From positions 310,001 through 374,000 of the forward strand of contig CAJNOJ010000008.1 in assembly GCA_905250025.1 (NCBI GenBank): a stretch of DNA of 64,000 nucleotides, written 5' to 3'. Below are positions 24,091 through 33,312 of the stretch, piece after piece. Each line of letters starts with the position of its first letter. Position 1 is the first letter of the stretch. The position numbers and the translations under genes are program-made. Source of the stretch: Adineta ricciae. Its lineage: Eukaryota > Rotifera > Eurotatoria > Adinetida > Adinetidae. The notes under the pieces are model-generated. The model worked only from the letters and a program-made list of their open reading frames with translations. It did no database searches and was not told the DNA's origin.

Positions 24091-25207
24091 ATGGGTCAAA
24101 TGTTCGATCGACAAGTTGCCGGGCCGACACTGCATACTCAAAAACAAGGTACAGATCTGTTTGAATTCAAAACTCGAACAAATAGCCGTACATGCCTATT
24201 CTTTCCATTTAGTTACCAAAATTTCCGATATATCCCAATTACCACCTGAACTAGCTTTGCAAATTCTCAAAAATTTAAATGCAACTGATCTATGCCTTGC
24301 CTCGTGTGTTTGGCAAACATTGGCTAACGATGAAATCCTTTGGCTCGGGTATGTAAAGAGAAAGTAGAATTGATAAATATTGACTATTTTCTTTTCTTCA
24401 TTTAAAAGATTATGTAAATCAAATTGGGGCTATGCATCTGTATACAAACGAGCTCGTGATGAAGGTATTTCATTCCGAAGGATTTATTTACAACTTGACG
24501 AAGGTACATTAAGATTCAATGCTGGACAGGTATGTAATGATTTCGACTTTTAAATGTGCATTAATTGACATTTGAATGGTTAGGGATTGCAATATTTTCT
24601 TGAAAATCGATTAATTGACGACGTATGCGAAGAAATATGTCAATTTTTTCATAATACAAGAAAATTGCGGTCCGTAGAGAAACGTAAATTATTACAAACA
24701 CGGTAAGATATCAACAGCTTTCGTACTTTTAATCTTCTATCGTTGATTGCCTAGCCGTGACATCTTGGAGCGTCTTGTTGAACTTCAATCTTACGAAAAT
24801 CAATTTCTACCCAATGCTCTACGTCAATTCTTTGCAAAACTTGATGCACCTGAAGATCGAAATGAGTACCTATCAATTTTGATCGAAAATTTTTCCAAAC
24901 GCTTTCATGAATGTAACAAAGACCTTGGCTTATCGACTGGTTCGTATATCATTTGCTCTCAGTAATTACCTATTGCTTCGTGCACGTACTTTTAGAGACA
25001 ATCTACGTTTTATGCTTTTCATTGATTCTTCTTTCAATTGATCTTACATCACCACATGTTAAAAATAAAATGTCAAAACGTGAATTTATTCGTAATACAC
25101 GTCGTGCCATAATTAATGGAACATTAAGTGACGAATTAGCTGGCCACTTATATGATAATATATATTTGATTGGTCATGTCGCGCGTTCAACCACCGCTGC
25201 AAATTGA
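24091..25207 (+). CDS. FBXO8: F-box only protein 8 (F-box + Sec7-type domain)
   Basis: Six exons: 24091-24148, 24213-24348, 24409-24529, 24594-24702, 24755-24939, 24996-25207, about 273 aa. It starts MGQ, as FBXO8 does (a possible myristoylation signal). The F-box reads LPPELALQIL..LNATDLCLASCVWQ and is followed by LCKSNWGYASVY. The C-terminal half is the Sec7-like region: NQFLPNALRQFF, APEDRNEYLSILI, YVLCFSLILLSIDLTSPHVK and NKMSKREFIRNTRRA..LYDNIYLIGHVA. FBXO8 is thought to link SCF ubiquitin ligase to ARF-family regulation (family knowledge). It is somewhat shorter than the vertebrate protein (319 aa) because the N-terminal linker is shorter. A possible polyadenylation signal lies near 25399. 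Confidence 0.96.
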
Positions 25208-25780
25208 ATAATCAAAACGTCTTTTTTACGCACAACAAATTCCTCCCGGTTATTTACCTGTATAAACACGTTTTTCTTTTATGAGAGCTTCGTTTATTTT
25301 ATATTTTGCCTCCTTTTCTTTCCGTTTATTTTGTATGTTGATGTGTCTCCATCAATTTGTCTTTTTCTTCTCTAAGAAAGAAAAGCCAGTGTTTACATAA
25401 TAAATTATCAGATGTCGAGTTTTTCTAGAAAATATTCGTTACTTTCTAGTAATCATTACTCAAAACAGTCATTGGTTTTGAGATGAGAAACAACTGTCAC
25501 ACTTTATAACAAATCTCTTTTTCATTTGTTACTGTTGAAAGATATGATTACCACTCTCGGAACACCGATAGCGAACCTAATTCACATGGATAGTGAAAGG
25601 GGTTCATTGATATTTTTCTACTCCTACGGAACGAAGTTTCATCAGTTCATGGAGAGCGTCAACGTCAATAACAGATGATTTTGCCTTGTCCTTGATTAAT
25701 TTGAAAGTGTTGCTTGCAGCTTGATCTCTTCGCCGTCTCTACACACCGAGTTTCGAAAGAAGTGACAGAGAAAGTGAAAA
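25208..25780. other. Intergenic, with remnant of an SL-gene partner
   Basis: FBXO8 3' flank, then two short blocks also found beside the intact SL gene at 28684-28790: an ACGAAGTTTCATCAGTTCA block at 25631-25649 (also at 28570-28588), and GATTAATT.GAAAGTGTTGCT at about 25694-25714 (also near 28671-28691). The SL RNA body that should sit next to the second block is missing, so this looks like a deleted partner of the SL gene at 25828. Confidence 0.5.
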
Positions 25781-25805
25781 GTGTAAGGACTGGCTAGATG
25801 TCGTG
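25781..25805 (+). promoter_or_regulatory. PSE-like element of SL RNA copy A
   Basis: GTGTAAGGAC..TGTCGTG lies at -47 to -23 of the leader start. It matches the element found at the same distance upstream of the other SL genes (GTGTAGGGACTCGAG..GTCGTG) and of the first U2 gene. Confidence 0.6.
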
Positions 25806-25827
25806 GTTTTCGGAAGAAGGAGAAGGT

Positions 25828-25934
25828 TGCTTATTACAACTTACCAAGAGGTAAATGATCTTACTAGATCAAATACATGTTGCGATGACGAAAACGAGCG
25901 GATCAGTGGTAACACTGATCTGCCAGAGCGACAC
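25828..25934 (+). ncRNA. Spliced leader RNA gene, copy A
   Basis: 107 bp. The first 23 nt (25828-25850) equal the rotifer spliced leader as I recall it except for the first base, and are followed directly by a donor GAG|GTAAAT. Downstream are a short hairpin (GATC TTACTA GATC) and a 3' hairpin (GATCAGTG GTAA CACTGATC). No canonical AUUUUUG Sm site is obvious. The 3' end carries one change (GAGCGACAC instead of GAGCAACAC). It is the only complete copy that is not half of an intact head-to-head pair. Confidence 0.85.
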
Positions 25935-28308
25935 TTTCTAATTAATGAAGAAGAAAACAAATGCGAAACATTATGATGACCCTCACGTGAGGGTGTGATG
26001 ATGTTGGTCATCAATTGTAGCAGCAGACAGAATTCATAGATTGAAATCTGTACGACTTCCACTACTTTTGGATCGATGTTGGTTGCTCCTGCTGTACCCA
26101 AAAACATTCCTGAAAAGTCTGATTCAGTCGTTTCTTCAGAGATGTGTTCCGTTATCGAGAATCAAGGTATGATATCGGACCAGTTCTCAGTCATTGTATT
26201 TCATATGTTTTGTCTTCATGACAATCGAACATGACGCCGAATTATATCTGCTTGAATGATTTTACTTGGACAGTTCTGGTCTATTCAAGGCAACGTAAAG
26301 AAGTCAATACAAAAACTTGACATCGATTTTGTTGAAAAGAAAGTGATTCATGACCACAAAACTTAGGTTCAAACTAAAACGAATGAATAGTGGTAGGATA
26401 TGATGTTTGTGATCCTATAAACATTGTTGGATTCATTCAAAGATGCAAAAATCCTAAAACATGAATAATCGAAGAAATGAAAATCAGATATGAAGAAACA
26501 CATGTTGAGATAAGATTTTGTTCATATATAGTTGAAATATAGGTAAAAGCAGTCGAGAAATGATTGATTTGAATACTATTTCCACAATTCTAATCATATC
26601 ATACGTAAAAGCTATACAAATATAAGTTCTTACAACCATTATAAAAAAAGTCATTAAGAGATATTTCTATAGAATATAAACAACCGAATAGAGAGTAAAA
26701 TGAACACTTTTATTATAAATATAAGTAAATGAATTACTTGAGTCATAATCATGATTCGAGTAATGAGTATTCTATTCAGATACGGTCTAATGAGATCAGA
26801 AATTAGAAAACTAACTGACAGTTTTTCTAAATTTGACTGAGTGCACACCTTGACAAACATGATTTTGAAATTATTTTTTTCATCAATGGATTTACTTGGG
26901 TGTTCAGATAGAAAATCATAGTGAAAAGCGATGCATAGATTATACGTGACGACTATCAAAAGTTATTTCTCCATTTATATATGAGTTGCTTTTGTTGAAC
27001 ATTTCTATTCTTCCTTGGAAAAACCTTTCTCATCTATGCAGTTTTCTTCTCTATCCGTTAGTCCTTCTTTCTCCGGATTTTTCCTTTTGTATTTGTTTGA
27101 ATATCAATATTATTAATTGTATACAAATCTATGAAAGAAAGAAATATCGGGGAATATCTGTAAATAGTAGAAAAAAGATCAATTTGGATCTTAGATAATA
27201 ATAGTTTAAGGTAAATTTTTGTGTTAACTTCTTATGTCTTATTATAATTGTCATTTGTTGAATAAAAATTCTTTCGACAGATAATGATGAACCATGTTAA
27301 TAGAAAGTTGTCTTTCAATGTAAGCCATTTGATAATAAATGTACATATATAGTGACAACAAACATTTATCCAGAATCGAAGAGATAAACTTGATTTAAAG
27401 GCTTTTGGAATGATACTTTTCTGAAGTTAGTTTGTAAAGCAATGATGACATGTTCCATTGTTGATGATACCAAGAGCAATAATTTGTTTACCACCGATCG
27501 ATATTGTCTAACTAATTGCCTCATGTATCAATTTAGAATGTCCCGCTGATCTTTTGTTGACACTCTCGAAAGGCATCAATATGTAAGAGAGATGCTTTTC
27601 AAAATCTGTGTAACATTTCTTCTTTCTTATCAACACAGTTATTCGCCCTAGAAAATCGCATGGATGATACTTCGGAGTGTGTACTCAAGGAGAGATTCGT
27701 TTCAGCTTTGACAGGTCTTGAAAGTCGCTTTTCAGATATTGACGTATATGGAATCTTTTCCATCGATTCGGTGCCGTATTTCTTTCATTTAAAGTGTGTA
27801 TTCATCGTCGATTTCGTTGAAGAAAAGCGCTAAAAAAGAAAACAATCTTGAACTAGTTTGATGGATGTGCCATGATCGATGAAATCAGAGCCATGCACTA
27901 AAATAGGATTTCGACGGTAACGACTGATGTGATCAAATGATTAGCTGGATTCTACGGTGGTTGTATCTGTGCATTTGAGTTTCATATACATAAGAGATCT
28001 TCTAGATGTTATAGTGTATCGATGAATACAATTCGTGACAACAATTCAGATACAGGTTACATAGAAAAAACTATATGTTGTCTTGTTTCGAATTCACGAT
28101 TATCTTAGTTACATTCGAAACAAAAGATAAAAAGACTCGTCATTGCATCCGCAGTGATTTCGCATAATATCTCGATGGGACCATATTGTGCTTAAGTTAT
28201 CACCGAGGAAAATACAATAACCATTCTTACAGATAGACGTGGTCTACGAAGTTTGGTTTCATGTTTTACATTTGAATGATGTGATTCCCGTTCCCGAAGG
28301 AACGGGAG
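25935..28308. other. Long non-coding spacer
   Basis: About 2.4 kb, AT-rich, with only short, low-complexity or Ile/Phe-rich ORFs that I reject. The first 170 bp (AATGAAGAAGAAAACAA.., and CACGTGAGGG) recur downstream of the truncated SL copy at 34803-34900, so this flank belongs to the array. A perfect 10-bp hairpin (TCCCGTTCCC-GAAG-GAACGGGA) sits at 28285-28307, immediately beyond the 3' end of U2 copy 1. Confidence 0.5.
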
Positions 28309-28498
28309 TGGACCGAACTCGACGGCACTGCAGTGTCGAGACGATCCGTGGCACAGGTCCGAGTGAACCCGGGTGATCCTGGCCCATGTCCAAAAATCCG
28401 CTTGAAAGAGCCTGGCCCCGATGGGACCAGCGCCGGCTTTCAAACCGACGAGAACAGATACTACACTTTGATCTTAGCCGAAAAGGCCGAGAAGCGAT
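28309..28498 (-). ncRNA. U2: U2 snRNA gene, copy 1 (probably functional)
   Basis: Read on the minus strand from 28498: ATCGCTTCTCGGCCTTTTCG, then GCTAAGATCAAAGTGTAG and TATCTGTTCT, including the branch-point recognition sequence GTGTAGTA. Stem-loop IIa (CGTCGG TTTGAAAG CCGGCG) and IIb (CTGGTCC CATC GGGGCCAG) follow, then an Sm site (GATTTTTGGA), stem-loop III (GGGCCAGG / CCTGTGCC) and stem-loop IV (CTCGAC ACTGCAGTGC CGTCGAG). The length of 190 nt fits U2. Stem I has one extra C compared with the usual GGCCUUUUGGCU. A PSE-like element lies at -48. It supplies the branch-point recognition RNA of the spliceosome, needed for both cis- and trans-splicing. Confidence 0.93.
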
Positions 28499-28521
28499 AA
28501 CTAACATCACAAATTCCTTCA

Positions 28522-28546
28522 TCTTTTCTCCCTCATGTCTCCACAC
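28522..28546 (-). promoter_or_regulatory. PSE-like element of U2 copy 1
   Basis: On the minus strand GTGTGGAGACATGAG starts 48 bp before the U2 5' end, the same position as the SL-gene element (GTGTAGGGACTCGAG). Shared spacing and sequence suggest one snRNA-type promoter factor serves both (inference). Confidence 0.55.
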
Positions 28547-28683
28547 ATTTGATATTTTCGATTTTTACGAAACGAAGTTTCATCAGTTCACAGATGAATG
28601 ACGTCATTCGTGTGACTAAGTACTGCGAAGAAGCGAACAAAGATCGAAGATGTAATTTTTCTTTTTTTTCGATTAATTAGAAA

Positions 28684-28790
28684 GTGTTGCTCTGGCAGAT
28701 CAGTGTTACCACCGATCCGCTCGTTTTCGTCATCGCAACATGTATTTGATCTAGTAAGATCATTTACCTCTTGGTAAGTTGTAATAAGCA
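28684..28790 (-). ncRNA. Spliced leader RNA gene, copy B
   Basis: 107 bp with the 23-nt leader at 28790-28768, donor GAG|GTAAAT, hairpin GATC TTACTA GATC and a 3' hairpin (GATCGGTG GTAA CACTGATC, one G:T pair). Head-to-head partner of copy C across a 130-bp spacer. It lies about 190 bp from U2 copy 1, same strand. Confidence 0.88.
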
Positions 28791-28920
28791 ACTTTCCTCG
28801 TCGAGGGCGAGGACACGACGTTTCTCGAGTCCCTACACATCGCCCTTTGTTTCGCTTTTCCTCAAACGCTATGTGAAAAGACACGAGTGATATCGTGCCT
28901 TCGCCTTCGACGAGGAAAGT
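28791..28920. promoter_or_regulatory. Bidirectional SL promoter spacer B/C (inverted relative to the others)
   Basis: A 130-bp spacer whose two ends are imperfect inverted arms starting at each leader (ACTTTCCTCGTCGA..GGCGA.G). A 25-bp PSE-like element faces each gene at -48 to -24: GTGTAGGGACTCGAG..GTCGTG toward copy B and GTGAAAAGACACGAG..ATCGTG toward copy C. The middle part matches the reverse complement of the D/E and F/G spacers. Confidence 0.7.
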
Positions 28921-29027
28921 TGCTTATTACAACTTACCAAGAGGTAAATGATCTTACTAGATCAAATACATGTTGCGATGACGAAAACGAGCGGGCTGGT
29001 AGCAATACTAGCCTGCCAGAGCAACAC
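28921..29027 (+). ncRNA. Spliced leader RNA gene, copy C (variant 3' hairpin)
   Basis: Same 23-nt leader (28921-28943), donor and middle hairpin as copy B. The 3' hairpin differs at many positions yet still pairs: GGCTGGTA GCAA TACTAGCC here, against GATCAGTG GTAA CACTGATC in copy A. Such paired changes are what selection on an RNA helix leaves. Confidence 0.88.
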
Positions 29028-29928
29028 TTTTCATTAAAACATAAAGTAGCAAGGGACAGAGAGAGAGAGACATCAGTGCTATACTGTACACGTAACTTAT
29101 GTGAACACAATAGTGATGAAAAACGATGATATTACGTAAGCTGACGAATATGATTTTGTGGCAAACTAGATTTTAATCAAAATTAATAATTGATTGGAAA
29201 ATTCGAAGACATAACTTATACTGACTAAATCTAGGATGAAAAAACTACCCGCCAACAGTTCAACAGTATGGTGGTGTAACGACGAGCTTTATTTAAGGTG
29301 ATTCGTACTGCCTTTATTTCAACAAAACCTTTCCTTTTATATTGGTTCCCTCATTTCTCTTTTTTTGGGTGCATCGGTCAAGCGAGAACCGAGAGAGAAA
29401 CACGAAGAAGAGAAAACAATCATTAGATGAACTGTTAAAGATGAATGTGTTGTGAGACGAGGCGAATAGATATAATAAACAGGAAGTAGAAGATAATGAT
29501 ATATACGAGAGTCATGTGTTTGTGCTCGAAAGAGTTCATTGATGAATACATAAATGTTGTCACAAGTGGCATGAACCATATCCTGTGGCCCGCAAAATAA
29601 CTATTTTCAACTTTCAAACTTGTCACTCTGGGTACTACTATATCCTTATATCGCATTACTGTGTCTAACTATACACAATGAGGTACACAGATGAAGACAA
29701 TGAGAAAAGGATTCGACGACATAATTACAATTTGCTCCATTAATATCAATCCTTTGATCGATAGAAACTACAAATTCGACATCGTTTTGAAGGAACTTAT
29801 ATTTATCGCGAAGTTGCCTTTTTGCCGGCTTTACAGTTAAAATATTGACACTGATCTGAATTTGCCGCAAAATCAAATTCCTCATTACTTCTAATATTAT
29901 CATTTTGATATTTTATGAAAGAATGCAA
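29028..29928. other. Array spacer
   Basis: Non-coding. A GAGAGAGAGAGA run lies near 29059-29070. From 29316 the sequence is repeated after the N at 32095. Short ORFs on the minus strand (29337-29579, 29646-29903) recur in the second unit, but with scattered replacement changes. Confidence 0.5.
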
Positions 29929-30118
29929 GTAGACCATACTCGACGGTACTGCAGTGTCGAGAAGATCCATGACTAGGGGCCCGAGTCAACTCAGGTGATC
30001 CTAGTCGGTATCCAAAAATCCGCTTGAAAGAGCCTGGCCCCGATGGGACCAGCGCCGGCTTTCAAACCGACGAGAACAGATACTACACTTCGATCTTAGC
30101 CGTGAGGCGAGAAGCGAT
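29929..30118 (-). ncRNA. U2: U2 snRNA-like gene, copy 2 (variant stem I)
   Basis: 190 nt, read from 30118. The branch-recognition block GTGTAGTATCTGTTCT, stems IIa/IIb and the Sm site GATTTTTGGA are unchanged. Stem-loop I differs (CTCGCC TCAC GGC instead of CTCGGCC TTTT CGGC), and one base before GTGTAG differs (GATCGAAG). Stem III has changed on both sides (GACTAGG / CCTAGTC) and stays paired. The loop of stem IV (ACTGCAGTACC) is close to the usual U2B''-binding loop. At -48 only a weak match to the PSE-like element remains, so it may be poorly transcribed or a pseudogene. Confidence 0.75.
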
Positions 30119-30333
30119 AAAGCAAACTGTAGAAATGTGTGTTTTAAAAATCTGTCTGTCTTTACTGATGTCGTACACTTTTACTACGTGAGTCAACATT
30201 GCGAATAGGTATTTCATAATTATGATGGAAAGCGAAAGACGATTTGTAGCATGACGATTAGACAAAAGTGTAAAGAGTAAAACAAGAAGGGTGAGGGTGG
30301 TCGTGTTCTTTTCTTTTTGTATTTTAATCAAAA

Positions 30334-30440
30334 GTGTTGCTCTGGCAGATCAGTGTTACCACCGATCCGCTCGTTTTCGTCATCGCAACATGTATTTGAT
30401 CAGAGTTGATCATTTACCTCTTGGTAAGTTGTAATAAGCA
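30334..30440 (-). ncRNA. Spliced leader RNA gene, copy D
   Basis: 107 bp; leader at 30440-30418 followed by GAG|GTAAAT. The middle hairpin is the second type, GATCA ACTC TGATC, also found in copies F, G and H. Head-to-head partner of copy E. Confidence 0.88.
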
Positions 30441-30570
30441 ACTTTCCTCGTCGAAGGCGAAGGCACGATATCACTCGTGTCTTTTCACATAGCGTTTGAG
30501 GAAGAGCGAAAGAAAGGGCGATGTGTAGGGACTCGAGAAACGTCGTGTCCTCGCCTTCGATGAGGAAAGT
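30441..30570. promoter_or_regulatory. Bidirectional SL promoter spacer D/E
   Basis: 130 bp with inverted arms at both ends. The GTGAAAAGACACGAG-type element faces copy D and the GTGTAGGGACTCGAG-type element (30523-30547) faces copy E, the opposite arrangement to the B/C spacer. Confidence 0.7.
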
Positions 30571-30677
30571 TGCTTATTACAACTTACCAAGAGGTAAATG
30601 ATCTTACTAGATCAAATACATGTTGCGATGACGAAAACGTGCGGATCGGTGGTAACACTGATCTGCCAGAGCAACAC
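30571..30677 (+). ncRNA. Spliced leader RNA gene, copy E
   Basis: 107 bp; leader 30571-30593, donor GAG|GTAAAT, middle hairpin of the GATC TTACTA GATC type, 3' hairpin GATCGGTG GTAA CACTGATC. One change (AACGTGCGG instead of AACGAGCGG) in the single-stranded part. Confidence 0.88.
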
Positions 30678-32094
30678 TTATAATAACAGGAAATAAAGTG
30701 AACAAGTCAGTCGCATATGATTTTATTACTCCTTGTTGATTGAATAACGGAAGAATTTGGGGCGCTGTGGAGGGTGAGGATTCTTTCATGTAGATTCTCG
30801 ATTCTGTTGCATGTTCTTCGTCTCGAGACGATCGAAAATAATAGTGTTTAGGCACAAGTAGTAGGGTGAAAGGCAGCTGTATTGATTTGTGAGTGGGAAC
30901 GTTATGCCCTTTTTTGCATTTCTCATGAGAGGATCGGGAATATATTAAGTAAAAACCGACAACGTGAACGAAGGAGAACGTGAAATAATCCGAGGAAAGT
31001 TATCTCGGACACGATTCGACTTTTTACTAATTGTCTAACAATCGATTGAGGCGGGCACTTGTTTCTACTTGATTTACTAAACGTAAGTGTCGTGAAGTCA
31101 TCAGCGTGCACAACTTTTACGTGGCGTTCTAACGCTACATTGATCAGTTCATGCTGATACAAAATGACGAGAGCCGGATGAATAGATGAACCTTAGTTTA
31201 CTCCGCTGTGTTATAGAAAGTGTGTAGATTTCGTACCCTTGATCTTAAACTCAGATGAGCATTTGCAATGAACGATTTAATTAATTGATGAACAAAGAAA
31301 CGAATTAATGCAGTAGTGCTGAGATAGAATTTTGTGATTAGTCCACTATTAATATACTTCTAATCAAAATTTTATGTTTCGATCGAAATCGTGTTTATTC
31401 GTCACAATGGTGAAGCTGTACAATGAACAGCTTTTGATAAATTTAGAATTTGAAAAACATATTCTGTAGGGAAGAAGTACTTCGCAATAGCTTTTGCACA
31501 GTTGGAAACCGGGGGTTATCTGTTTACTACAAAACGGCGTCAACGATGGAGATCCAGATAGTATCTGGAGAAACTTGTAGTGAGTTAGTTAAACCTATTA
31601 AAAACAGTTTTAGAGATATACTTCGGAGGTCGGTGAAAGCCTCAAATTTTACTTGTAGCCTGACTCAGCTTTCTCTACTGTTACAATGAACATTTTTTTT
31701 GACAAATGACGATCCCCGCACAAAAGCTCTCTACGAGAAAAGTTATCCCGGAGTGCCGTCGAATTATAACAACAACTATGAATTACAATGCTCACCCATA
31801 GTGCAATCTTATCTGAACAGCCAGAAGTTTGGCATTACAGTGCAAATTCAAAGACGTACAAAATAGAACCAAATTACGATGAGAGGAATACGTAAAAATT
31901 TGCATAATAAAAGTCGGAAAAACCTGTAACGCTCTGAAACTCATCAATACACGATAGAAACTGTTTCATACCCCTGGGCTCTCTCGCTTTCTGTGTTTCT
32001 TTGGATGCTGTTTCTGCTACAGGAATAATCAGCAAAATTCAACCGAAGATCTGTATATAATCTATGAGGACGAGATGACTTTACNATTTCAACA
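30678..32094. other. Spacer of tandem unit 1, no gene supported
   Basis: About 1.4 kb repeated at 33313-34720. It contains short ORFs on both strands (30923-31162 minus, 31450-31689 plus) whose two copies differ mainly at amino-acid-changing positions, so I treat them as non-coding. Confidence 0.5.
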
Positions 32095-32095
32095 A
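32095..32095. other. Single N: assembly join between array units
   Basis: An undetermined base separates the end of unit 1 (..GATGACTTTAC) from the start of unit 2 (ATTTCAAC..). Unit 2 ends with the same GATGACTTTAC before the N at 34721. The true sequence and number of units between these points is unknown. Confidence 0.9.
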
Positions 32096-32698
32096 AACCT
32101 TTCCTTTTATATTGGTTCCCTCATTTCTCTTTTTTTGGGTGCATCGGTCAAGCGAGAACCGAGAGAGAAACACGAAGAAGAGAAAACAATCATTAGATGA
32201 ACTGTTGAAGATGAATGTGTTGTGAGACGACGTGAATAGATATAATAAACAGGAAGGAGAAGATAATGATATATACGAGAGTCATGTGTTTGTGCTTGAA
32301 AGAGTTCATTGATGAATACATAAATGTTGTCACAAGTGGCATGAACCATAGCCTGTGGCCCGCAAAATAACTATTTTCAACTTTCAATCTTGTCACTCTG
32401 GGTACCACTATATCCTTATATCGCATTACTGTGTCTCACTATACACAATGAGGTACACAGATGAAGACAATGAGAAAAGGATTCGACGACGTAATTACAA
32501 TTTGCTCCATTAATATCAGTCCTTTGACCGATAGAAACTACAAATTCGACATCGTTTTGAAGGAACTTGTATTTATCGCGAAGTTGCCTTTTTGCCCGCT
32601 TTGCAGTTAAAATATTGACACTGATCTGAATTTGCCGCAAAATCAAATTCCTCATTACTTCTAATATTATCATTTTGATATTTTATGAAAGAATGCAA

Positions 32699-32887
32699 GT
32701 AGACCATACTCGACGGCACCGCAGTGTCGAGAAGATCCATGACTAGGGGCCCGAGTCAACTCAGGTGATCCTAGTCGGTATCCAAAAATCCGCTTGAAAG
32801 AGCCTGGTCCGATGGGACCAGCGCCGGCTTTCAAACCGACGAGAACAGATACTACACTTCGATCTTAGCCGTGAGGCGAGAAGCGAT
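32699..32887 (-). pseudogene. U2: U2 snRNA-like copy 3, probably not expressed
   Basis: 189 nt, close to copy 2, with the same altered stem I. Stem IIb is shortened to CTGGTCC CATC GGACCAG, which pairs perfectly. The stem IV loop has lost the usual GCAGU (ACTGCGGTGCC). The expected promoter position at -48 is occupied by a G-rich simple repeat after a deletion, so no PSE-like element remains. It is called a pseudogene because of the missing promoter and the loop change; expression was not tested. Confidence 0.6.
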
Positions 32888-32968
32888 AAAGCAAACTGTA
32901 AAAATGGGAGGGGGGGTGGGTGAGGGTGAGGGTGGTCGTGTTTTTTTCTTTTTGTATTTTGATGAAAA

Positions 32969-33075
32969 GTGTTGCTCTGGCAGATCAGTGTTACCACCGA
33001 TCCGCTCGTTTTCGTCATCGCAACATGTATTTGATCAGAGTTGATCATTTACCTCTTGGTAAGTTGTAATAAGCA
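32969..33075 (-). ncRNA. Spliced leader RNA gene, copy F
   Basis: 107 bp; leader 33075-33053, donor GAG|GTAAAT, middle hairpin GATCA ACTC TGATC. Same body as copy D. Head-to-head partner of copy G. Confidence 0.88.
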
Positions 33076-33205
33076 ACTTGCCTCGTCGAACGCGAGGGCA
33101 CGCCATCATTCGTGTCTTTTCACATAGCGTTTGAGGAAGAGCGAAAGAAAGGGCGACGTGTAGAGACTCGAGAAACGTCGCGTCCTCGCCTTCGATGAGG
33201 AAAGT
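33076..33205. promoter_or_regulatory. Bidirectional SL promoter spacer F/G
   Basis: 130 bp, same orientation and arrangement as the D/E spacer, with a few base changes in the arms (CTTGCCTCGTCGAACGCGAGG). The two PSE-like elements are present. Confidence 0.7.
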
Positions 33206-33312
33206 TGCTTATTACAACTTACCAAGAGGTAAATGATCAACTCTGATCAAATACATGTTGCGATGACGAAAACGAGCGGATCGGTGGTAGCACTGATCTG
33301 CCAGAGCAACAC
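33206..33312 (+). ncRNA. Spliced leader RNA gene, copy G
   Basis: 107 bp; leader 33206-33228, donor GAG|GTAAAT. The middle hairpin is the GATCA ACTC TGATC type, unlike its unit-1 counterpart E, and the 3' hairpin is GATCGGTG GTAG CACTGATC. Confidence 0.88.

Larger units (their letters stand above)
29316..32094. repeat. Tandem unit 1 of the U2/SL array
   Basis: This segment begins ATTTCAACAAAACC and ends GATGACTTTAC before the N at 32095. It is repeated, with scattered differences, at 32096-34720. Content in order: spacer, U2 copy 2 (-), SL copy D (-), SL copy E (+), spacer. It is about 155 bp longer than unit 2, mostly because of extra sequence between U2 and SL (about 30130-30290). Confidence 0.85.

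Noticed and set aside
28192-28546. Overlapping 83- and 95-codon ORFs
   Set aside because: They are readings of the U2 snRNA gene.
28887-29129. 80-codon ORF over SL copy C, and similar ORFs over other SL copies
   Set aside because: These are translations of the SL RNA gene itself (reading LLITTYQEVNDL) and arise in every copy.
29646-29903. 85-codon minus-strand ORF repeated at 32416-32673
   Set aside because: It ends inside the array spacer, has no domain, and its similarity between units is the same as for surrounding non-coding DNA.
31450-31689. Conserved 79-codon ORF repeated at 34087-34326
   Set aside because: The two copies differ mainly by amino-acid-changing bases (for example NIFC/NRFF, IVSGE/AVSEE), as expected for non-coding DNA; no start context, partner exon or known domain.
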